DNA of 63,737 nt from Tulasnella sp. 424 (Eukaryota; Basidiomycota; Agaricomycetes; Cantharellales; Tulasnellaceae). The number at the start of each line of letters is the position of its first letter. Positions within the stretch are counted from its first letter, which is position 1. The stretch spans positions 1 to 63,737 of the forward strand of contig WSUB01000210.1 of assembly GCA_019633425.1 (NCBI GenBank), in the 5' to 3' direction. Under the pieces are notes generated by a model, which was not told the DNA's origin, searched no databases, and saw nothing but the letters and a program-made list of their open reading frames with translations. Shown one piece after another: positions 54,983 through 63,737 of this stretch. Both the position numbers and the translations under genes were made by a program.

Positions 54983-55941
54983 GATGAGGTCAGGAGAAGG
55001 TTATTAAAGAAGCGCGAGGTGCGAGCTCTTACAGGACTGAGGTTTTCTACGACGGAGGCTGAGGGCGTCATGATAACAGAGAGGTGTAACTATAATGGAC
55101 GTGAACGGCCAAGAAGAATGGTACACATGATTTCAGAAAACAGACAGTTAGCTATAGGAGTGAAGAGGCTCGTTCAATACTCACGAACAGTGGCTATGTT
55201 GTGTTGTGATGGGCAAGTGCAGCGGTGGTTGTCGGAAAGACGAGGACTACCGACGTCACGAGACTTTTATACTGTTTTCCTAGAACGGCGGTTCCCAGCG
55301 GCGTCTTCCACCATTTCAATGCGTCAAAACGTCTGGAAAATGACAGCTGAGTGCTTGGGATTATTCTTGCTACCTGCGCTGTGAGTTACCCTGGACATGT
55401 CCACCCGCGCATAGGGCTCGCTCGTGAAAATCAATGACCTTACTCTGTGGCTAGACAGTCCACCACTTAAGACACACGCGAAGCATTATGAGGTTTTGCG
55501 TCTTTATATATAGATAGTAGCCAAAAACTAAACACAGAAAAGGAAAACGCAAACGCAAAGCTGTCCCCAACATGAATGAGAAGAAAACATGGAGAGAAGA
55601 AAGGACCAACTTCCGTTTCCGCGACGCAGGTGAAAAAGCCAAAACCAAAAAAGGGGGGAAAGCAGCCGACATAAGGTGATAGGAAGGATTTTAATGTACA
55701 TGATTCCCTTCCCGATAAAACGGGGGGAAGGGTGACGGGGAGGAAGTAGCGGGCATCCAAGACAAAACGTAGTAGATCGAGAGTGGTACGTATAGCCGTT
55801 GCGCGTGAATGTAAGATGGAGGGGGTTAAGATATAGGTCAAAAAATCGAGGCGGACGTGGAGGGAGGAAGACGTCGATGTGGGAGGGGGTTACGTTGAAG
55901 TAGCGAGAGGGGAGGAGAGGGCGGAAGAGGGAAACTCCAAT
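54983..55941. other. Shared promoter and MFS 3' flank
   Basis: The first half is the F-box copy 3 promoter region, homologous to 43129-43620. The second half (55480-55941) is the 3' untranslated region of the MFS gene, duplicated at 52540-53000. No gene of its own. Confidence 0.7.
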
Positions 55942-57955
55942 TTACAAAGCGTAACGGAAAGCCTTGTTCTCCCAATCGGTGATGTCCATGAACTGAATCG
56001 GGACCTTGATCTTCTGGACGGAACCATCTTCGCGAGTGTGCTCGATGTAACCGAATTCCTCGTACTCCTTGCCGGAAGCGGCCTTTTCGGCGTCGCGGCG
56101 CTTGTTCTCGCGGACGAGGTAGAAGCGGATGACGAGGATGATGCAGATGTCGAAGACGTAGGTGCACTAGGGAGGGGTAAAAAGAATAATAAGTTAGCGA
56201 GAAGGAAAGTGGGGAGGTGGGAAAAGGAGACGTACGAGCTGGATGGTCCATGGAACCATGTTACGTGGGCGGTACTGAACCTTCCAGAACTGGGTGCAGA
56301 GGATCTGGCCCAAAGCGTAGCCGACGAGGAAGATGGCGTTGACGGTCATTTTCTACAAAACATTGCAATCAGTACGTCATGTTTCGAACAACCACCCATT
56401 CGCCGCCGCTACTCACCTTGGTGTGGCCGGAGAAGACGATCGCGCACAAGCTCAACATCATGATGAAACCAACACCGCCGAACTGGATGATGTAGATCGA
56501 GGTCAAGAGACCGGCCTTGTTGTTCCAGGGCAGGTACATCAAGAGGAAGCATCCGATGACGCCGGGGACGAAGCCCATAGCGGCGAGGATGGTGCGAGCG
56601 TTGGGGAACTTCTTGAGGGCGATGGTGGCGAGGGTGATGGAGATGATCATGGCTGCGCCCGAGGGGATGTTGAGCAAAGTCGTTTGGAGGGTGTTGAAGC
56701 CGTATCCTTTGATGATGATGGCGTATTCGATTCCGAGACCACCTTGCAAGTCGGCGACGGCGGCGAACAAGAAGAACATCCATGTCTTGGGATCCTTCAA
56801 AGCTTCGATGAATTGGTAACGCTTCCAGACCTTGGTCTCGATACCGTTCTGGTTGGCCTTGATGCGCTGGACGACGTTGACCTTGTCCTCCTCAGTCAAG
56901 AAGATGGCGTTGGTGGGGTTATCGGGCATCCTCCAGAAGTAGAGGATCGAGACGCCCAAGGAGAGCAAAGTGATGATGATGAAGAACCACTGCCACGGCC
57001 TGGGGTGGGCCTGCATGTCGATGTGGGCGACACCGTATGCCAAGAAGGAGGAGAGGATCTGGGCGATACCGTTGCACTGGAACGTCCAGCCGAGACGTTG
57101 GGAGATCTCGACGCGGGTGTAGAACATGGAGATGATGGTCATGATACCGGAGGTGATGCAGCCTTCAGAGGCACCGAGGAGGAAGCGGAGGGCGACTATA
57201 AAAAGAGTCGATCGTTTAGCCTCTTTCGAATGCGAGAAAAGGTGAATTACAACTCACAAAGACCACCGTAGCTCTTGCAAGTGCATTGCAAGCCGATGAA
57301 GACGCTCCAGAGGAAGATGTTGATGGAGATGTACTTGGCGATGGGGAAGCGTTGCATCATCCATGCGTGCGGGTAGACAAAGATGATGTAGCCGATGTAG
57401 AACGCGGAGCCCAAGTTGTTGTACTGGTTGGCCGTGAGTTTAGCGTCCGTGAGGATGCCCAAAATCGAACCGGCACCGATCGAGTTCCTGGTGAAAGGGG
57501 GTAAGACGTGAGAAACTGTTCGGAATTCGCGAGTTGCGATCTCGACTGCGCGGATGCAAAAACGATAAAAAAGGACTCACTTGTCCAAGAATTGAACTAC
57601 AAGGTTCGGAAGCAATAGCGGATATCGTCAGTAGCGGCTCGAGCGGGATGATGAGCGGGTGGTGGAGGGTGCAGAACTCACGGGTGTAGAGGATGAACAG
57701 CAAAGGCAACAAGTTCCAATCCAACTTTCTCCTGATCCTGGCCCTAACCTCGGGATCCATAGCCGCGTCCTCTGCATGACCATCGAGCAATCCAACGACG
57801 ACGTCAACTCCTTCGTCTTCCTTGTGGACCTCGACGCTCGAATCATCGGCGCTGGGGGAGTGCTTCTCGTCGATCGAGGAAGCCGAGGTGTCCTTCCGTT
57901 GTGGTAGAGTTGGGACCACGCTCTCGGTCCCAGGGGCTCCTACTGCCGCTGACAT
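55942..57955 (-). CDS. MFS transporter, anion:cation symporter type, copy 2
   Basis: Six exons: 57955-57682, 57596-57581, 57487-57258, 57195-56417, 56352-56236 and 56166-55942, giving 546 residues. The exon sums equal those of copy 1 where that gene has extra introns (199+183+397=779; 43+74=117), which confirms both models. Landmarks are LQFLDKNSIGAGSILG, YIGYIIFVYPHAWMMQRFP, GASEGCITSGIM, YFWRMPDNPTNAIFL, KGYGFNTLQTTLLN and the C-terminal KVPIQFMDITDWENKAFRYA. G+C-rich, well-biased codons suggest high expression. Dal5/Tna1-like carriers move small organic anions with protons at the plasma membrane; the substrate is unknown. Confidence 0.93.
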
Positions 57956-58019
57956 GATAGTGTGAAGTGGGTGAGGGTCGTGAACTGAGGGGGGGATTCA
58001 CAGTAGTTACAGTAGCGAC

Positions 58020-58110
58020 AAGAGAGAGGCGGATGAAGGGGAGGGGGAGGAGACGGAGAGGAAGAGGGGAGGTGCTCGACGGGGGGGAGGAGACGGAGGA
58101 TCAAGAGAAG
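58020..58110. promoter_or_regulatory. Purine-rich tract in the MFS promoter
   Basis: Between about 65 and 155 bp upstream of the MFS start codon, the plus strand is nearly all G and A, with ggaggagacgga occurring twice and a run of seven or more G. CT-rich leaders on the coding strand (minus) are usual for strongly expressed fungal genes. Confidence 0.5.
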
Positions 58111-61100
58111 GTTGGTGGCGGGGGCCGACTTTATAGGCTTACTCTACTTTGTTTGGTGCACCTTTGGAGAGATGGTTGGGTGCCCAATTGCAAAGTGAAA
58201 AAAAAAAAGAGAAGGGAGAGGGTTCCACAGATTTGGATCTGCTTGCGTTTGAGTCTCCCTCCTCGACTTCTTTTTCCAGAGGGTGGACAAGGGTCGTGGC
58301 CGACTTATCCCGTACCTGGGACCCACTCAAAAAAAGTAAAAAATATATTCAAAATAATATCCCAAATTACAAATCTACCTATCCGCTCTCAAAAGTAGTA
58401 AAGCTCGTTCTTTGGTATTCAAATGCGGCTCAAGAGAGGAATCTAATCGGCTATGCGAACGCTCCAGATGCGCCCCCGATCGAGCGGATGAGCCGATCTA
58501 GGTACACCGGTCACGGCGGATGGTTGATGTCGAGGAGAGACAGAGGAGAGCCTGGAGAGGAGGGAGAATGCGGGGGTGTGGCGAGGTCCAACGCGGGCTC
58601 TCCATCCTTGGAAGAGTCGCGTGGCCCTAGGATCTCATTTCCCGGGTCCGCGATGAAGTCACAAGGAGTGGGTGTCTCTAACCCAACCCTTTGGCTTCGT
58701 CTGCATCAAGGGACGGACCCAGGCTCCCACTTGATATATCGATTAAAATTCCCATTATTCTGGTCCACACCGGTATCCTAAACCACACACTCACTCACTC
58801 TTTAATGTGACGATTGCCAATGCGTTCCCCCTTCAGCAAAATGCAGCTTGGTATTTTCTTGGTGCTTACGGGATATGAGACAGAAGAATTTGAGAAGAAA
58901 AGAATATTTGGTTTTTTTATCGTTGCACTTTCGGATAAACTTTTGTTCCTTCTCAAGAGATCCCCGTTACGCTTTGACATACAGTACGCCACCATCGCTA
59001 CCGCGCACCCTTCGGCCTCATGAATCAAACGGCTTCGAAATGGCTTCGAGATAAATGCTTTGCGTGTTTCCCGGCGTACACATGCTCAGGATATCGCAAC
59101 GAAGTCTCATTCGAAGGCGGGTCCCCCGATCTATGCGCTTCCTCAAGCGTTTCAGCATCTGCTTACCGTAATCAATGTGCCTGAACTTCGAAATTCAAGA
59201 TCCGACCCTCACCCCTCCGGTATTCAGCTCCCGGACATCCGGATTGCTTTGACTTCCCTTCTCATTTCCCTCCTCCCAAGGTGGGGCCCTCGCAATATCC
59301 CGGGGAGCGTGATGAGTGGTTGGAGATGACAGGTCACTTCTTGGCTCTTGGCTTGAAGTGGCTTAGGAAATGCGTACATACAGTACGGCGTGGAGCCTTC
59401 TACTATGAGTACAGCAAAATATATTGAACGCTGTAAACGTACCAACACCGAGTGCATCGAACTAAATTACCCGAATTTTTTCATTTCCCCGTTTCCCGTC
59501 ATTTTCGCTGCGATCAGCCGCGAACTTGGCTGTCGGTGCCCAGATCTCATTCGAACGCCCCCCTTCCTCCCCACGATCGGTCCGCTGTGTTTGCCCTCTT
59601 GCCGAAAGTCGGAGACACCCGAGGGCCGGCACTTAGAACATGGTACTGCGGGTGGAGTTTTACTTTCGGCAATATCGGTTACCGTGAAATTCAAAAAATA
59701 TATATGTTCCCATATTTGGAAGCCGCGTACACCTTTGCGCCTCTCCGCTCCTTATCGCGCGCAAATCCGTTCATGGTACCAATCACCTCGAAGACGCGAC
59801 AAGTTGAGACTGATGGAAGCCAAGGGGGTAAGGGGTAGAGAGAGTTTAAATCATGCATCAAAAGAAGCTGACCTAAGCTGGCTTCCTTTCAACTATCTCA
59901 TCTCTCCTTCCTCGACTACGGGTTTATGTCGACCGTTGAACCTAATCGTACCTTCCTCTCTTGACACATCCCCGCTCCCCTCTCGCTCTCGCTCTGTCTG
60001 CGAAACATTCGATTTGAGAAGACGTAACATGTAATCCAAGTCATCACCCGGCAGGCCTCACAGGGAAGAAGGTTTCCCTCTGATCCACGTTGTTAACCAA
60101 CCGCTCTCCGGCTTTCGGCTTTTCATGTCCCTCCATGTGCCACCCACTTCACACCACCCAATCCCTCCGTTCATCAATGATTGCTTGATCTCAATGTCCC
60201 ATCTATGAGACTTCATACCAACTATGAGTACTCCACTTGCATGTGCAAGGCAACTCTCAAAATTAAATGTTGATCCACACCGCCTCCCCGAGTAAACTCG
60301 TCGCATCCCAATGGTCAGTGAGGCCCCACTTTCCCGATAGTGACCGCAAACACCACTCCGATTGGAACACCCACAATCATCGTGCACTCCTTCCGTCCTT
60401 GACTTGAGCTTCTGTGCTATAGCTTTTTTTGCTTTTGTGCCTTAATCAGGTGATCGCCGGGATGACCTATCACCCCCAAAGACACATGCAATGCGAGCTT
60501 ATAGCTTATCGAGTCTATTACAGCCCCCAGCTTAATACAAACGCGGCATCTGGCTGAGAAGAAGTGGGAGGTACTATACAGAGCACACAACCCCCGTCCC
60601 ACCGTACATTGCACGTGCACGTGCAAGTGGGTCCGGACCCAACACAACGCGTGTTGTCCCTAAATGTAATTCACCAAAAACGCGATGCACCTTCACTTAC
60701 CTATTTCGAAGCGCTCCGGGATTTCATTACCCAGATCCAATCCGGAACTGTGCATGAACGTTAGCCGAAAGGCACCGAGTTCGTTCGCTCTTGCTCGGAG
60801 GGTTGATCAAGCGAACAACAAACAAGTAGCCAGTCCGGAATAGCGGAATTACCTTATCGTGAAGTGTCAAGCAAACTGTACTAGCCATTCCCGATTCCGT
60901 ATCGCCAGATATAGTGAGATGAGAAATCTACGCCACTCGGAGCCCAAGCGATCTTGGCTCGTATCGTCACGCTCTTCCGTGCTAATTGGTCCCCGCTTAC
61001 GAGTTACAACCCTGGCCTTCCATCTCACCCTCCCTTTGCCGGACGTCTCTAAGAATAAGAATATGCCGACGGCAGAAGGATGGCCGGCATACACAGTACA

Positions 61101-62599
61101 CAGAAGAATGATATCACAGTTGGCCCTTTCGCCACGCCCACCTTTTGCATCATGTCGCATGGAGTATCGCGACTCGACTGCGGAAGGGTCATTACGATGC
61201 AAACGCGAAAAGAAGGCGGGCGCGATAACGAACTTCCCTTACACATCTTTCCCCCGGGGGGGGCACCAGAATCGTTAGGTTCTAGGAGCGGGGGGTATGT
61301 AAGTGGAGAATTACGGAGAGCTCCTTTCTTTAGGTACCCACCTGTGCTTCCAGTTATCCTGCCGTCCCGGAGAAGCTGTTTAGGCGTGCCGTTTCCTTTC
61401 TGTGTACGTGTATTATTTCCCGCGTTGGTCGCGCGTGGTCGTGTCTATTCAACGGCGAAGTAAGGTGGCTTCGCCGTTCCCATCCTGACGGATGGAGTAA
61501 TGTACGCCGTGCCGAGCGCATATGCCTGCCGAATGACAAAGGAAATACAGTTACACATATCTAAGTTATGCGATAATGAATGTCTTGGTGTAAAATGATA
61601 TGGCGAACATCTACTATGATATCCCGTGCATGTAGTAAATCTACGCGCTAAACAGGTTGGTGAACGTCGACAGATGAATGAATGTTTTGGGAACGTGGAT
61701 CTCGGGATCTTCCCTTAGATTCTCTTCTCTTCTCACTAGTTCAGGTCAGCCGCTACCCCCAGATGGATCCATTTTAGCTCTAGCAAGCTCAATCTTGAGT
61801 CAGGTGGAGGTGTCTAATACCAAATAGGTCGCTCAGCGCTTGCCAATGCACGTCCAATGATCCACCCCAAGTTCGTTCTCCCGCCGGCTCTACCCGAATG
61901 GTACTCCACTCCTCTCTACATCCACCTCCAGGCCTCCACTCGATCAAAAATTCATCCAAAATGTGAAATATAATAGGAGAGCAGCGAACAAGGGGACTTC
62001 TAGGTCGAAAGAAGGGGACTTCGGGGACGGCGTCCGGTCTTCTTAGCGAGCGCGGTAGTTACCGAGATGAGTTTGGGGACCCAACCAGAACGTCGGGGTT
62101 TGAGGCAATGCAACAAGTTAGAATTACTACCATCATCATCATCCATCACGATGCTCAGCCTTGCCTCTTTACGACCGCCAAAAAAAAGATAGCGATATAA
62201 AATAAAGAACGAGCGCGCGCCCTGTTCGGGAGAACTTTCTCGCTTCCAGCCGTCTGGGAAGGGTTGGGCTGCAAGGTACTTGGCGTTACGCGGGCGAGCA
62301 CGTTACGTCCCCTATCAAAATCTTGGCGGCGTTGATTCTAGCCTGGTCCCTTGCCTGGACAGGATCAGATCTTATGTTCGGGCGCCGAGTGTGCTTCCTC
62401 CGCCAACTGTGACGCAAGGTAATTGAAAACGCCAACTGGCTTAAGTGTCTTCCTTCACTGTAGCAATGGGACGATCTACATATCGTCGCGCTGCTCTATA
62501 CTGAATAGATTTTCAAGCTTGAGGGTTCGTACTTATGTCCAGCCTACACCTGCTCCCCCGCGACCCTCCGCACTGCTGACGCAACTTCCTCTGGCTTAC
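58111..62599. other. 4.5 kb with no supported gene
   Basis: Open frames of 150-215 codons occur (58149-58781, 59390-60034, 61080-61463), but they overlap others on both strands, use an unbiased codon set and resemble no family I know. An A-run lies at about 58198-58208 and a tcatca microsatellite at about 62128-62145. None of the duplicated families of the window occurs here. It may hold noncoding transcripts or a diverged gene with many introns. Confidence 0.5.
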
Positions 62600-63185
62600 C
62601 AATAAACCTGTAGTGAGGATCAAACTTCTCTCCCCCCCAATTTTACCCCACTCCATTCCACCATCGCTTTCTGGCCTTCAATCACGATTGTCATACCCTT
62701 CTCGTTGTAGAAATACGTGCTCGGCACCTCGCGACACCCAGCGCACTTCAACTTGCCGCTAAACACGCTGTAGCTCTACAATTTCAATCCGATACCAGTT
62801 TCGAAACCGCTTCCAGTAAATGTCGTTGTAGAAGAGCCGTTCGGATATACCTGGTGCTTGCGTGACGGCTTTTCCGTCCTGGCTGATGACGAACCATTGT
62901 CAGGGTTCGCCGTTTCGAGTGTCCAGGGGGGATACGTCTCGTGAAGGACGAATCCCGGGCAGACTATCAAGTGGACTACTCCACCTGCTTTCCCTTTGCG
63001 TTCACGATCGGACTTGGTCAGCCCTTTGATCGCTTCGCAGCCGGGCATGGAGGCGTAGCTGTGCATGAACGGGATCACATCCAACCCAGCGTCAACGCAC
63101 GACGCCACGACGTTGCGGTTCGTGATAACGTCAGGTTAAAAGTCGTCTAAGGGTGGTAAAGCTCCAATACTTGGGTGATGACTAA
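62600..63185 (-). pseudogene. Remote, inverted alpha/beta hydrolase relic
   Basis: On the minus strand the hydrolase family can be followed through SIGALPPLDDF-stop-PDV, ASCVDAGLDVIPFMHSY (nucleophile region), CEAIKGLTKSDRERKGKAGG and VVHLIVCPGFVLHE. Beyond a deletion it continues with YSVFSGKLKCAGCREVPSTY, FYNEKGM and KAMVEWSGVKL. Stops and frame changes break it. It is more diverged than any array copy, lies about 42 kb from the nearest one and is inverted. Confidence 0.85.
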
Positions 63186-63737
63186 GAGGATTGTGGCGTA
63201 TACGAGGCCGTCGGTCGAGTAAAGTGATTGGCGGCGCAGCGCGGAATGGAGGCACGGAAGGAACACGCTGACAGATCAGTTAAAGGAGCGAGTCTCAAAT
63301 ATATTTCTTGCTTCAGATCGACAACGGGCTTAGCAATACCGAGTACGTGGGTAAGGAGCCGACGTCCCCGTCGTATGCTGCGGCGTCTCATGTCAAGGAG
63401 AAACGCACTGGGTATTCCGTTGGTTATTGAGATGTGTCCGCCCATACACAGAGGTCCGTCCTATCAATTCGAATTAGCCCAAATGCCACATCTGCTCAGA
63501 AGATGTCAAGAGGAGTAAACGCCTGACCAGTAACCTTCAGCCATTTCGGCCTGATAGTGTGCCGTGACCGCAAGTCCTGAGTAAATGTGTCGACCAGATT
63601 CCCTGGATAATTACTGCTGTCACTATCGGGATATCCTGGGGCGACGGGTTTACGGTGCTTGGCTACGATTGTGAGGCTGCTGCTTTCGGGTGTTGCTTTG
63701 GTCGACTCACGTGATCGGCTGATCGCCGAGTTTCGTT
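63186..63737. other. Window end, no supported gene
   Basis: About 0.55 kb; short frames only, no family recognised. Confidence 0.4.

Noticed and set aside
58149..58781. 210-codon plus-strand open frame
   Set aside because: No recognisable domain, no coding-like codon use, and competing open frames overlap it.
59390..60034. 214-codon plus-strand open frame
   Set aside because: No recognisable domain, and overlapping frames of similar length.

Overview
The window is fungal nuclear DNA, most likely from a mushroom-forming basidiomycete (Agaricomycetes). The evidence is many short introns (about 45-85 nt) with GT..AG ends, several multi-exon genes, and families typical of that group: DUF6535 membrane proteins, DUF4246 proteins, F-box proteins with acidic tails, and a kinase-TPR fusion. 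No operons, ribosomal RNA or CRISPR arrays are seen. All gene models were built by eye from reading frames, splice signals and comparison among copies inside the window. Family names come from recognition, not from searches.

Left block (1-22.6 kb): a decaying tandem array of convergent pairs, each an intronless alpha/beta hydrolase on the plus strand facing a four-exon DUF6535 membrane-protein gene on the minus strand. Intact hydrolases lie at 8949-9695 and 15661-16407. One hydrolase (20172-20918) has a single stop codon, and three are relics (1515-1632, 2380-3065, 10391-11610). Of four DUF6535 copies, only 12180-14830 is intact. Unit-junction DNA (30-490, 2040-2270, 6370-7885, 22250-22610), hydrolase promoters and hydrolase 3' flanks recur with each unit. 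Three non-autonomous DNA elements have inserted here: a 1.04-kb foldback element (6612-7654), a 573-bp hAT-type MITE (10839-11411) and a 2.1-kb long-TIR element (17342-19416). An F-box relic (490-612) and an F-box gene (23045-24429) bracket the array.

Middle block (25-46.7 kb): a nine-exon MFS anion:cation symporter (25438-27681) is followed by three intact DUF4246 genes (27783-29716, 36049-37964, 38279-40229) and a truncated fourth, all from segmental duplication. Next come a dead BAG-domain gene (32262-34238), the first of three F-box genes with acidic tails (41548-43128), a dead external NADH dehydrogenase gene (43625-44990) and a 1.18-kb TA-flanked inverted-repeat element (45544-46723).

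Right block (47-63.7 kb): an 11-exon kinase-TPR gene (47125-50143) whose N-lobe exons are duplicated in tandem, in frame; two more acidic-tail F-box genes (50439-52016, 53402-54982) separated by a duplicated fragment of the neighbouring MFS gene; that six-exon MFS gene itself (55942-57955); about 4.5 kb with no supported gene; and a remote, inverted hydrolase relic (62600-63185).

The window reads as a birth-and-death region in which a few families are copied as blocks, broken and colonised by small transposons. The most unusual single object is the kinase with a duplicated N-lobe cassette.
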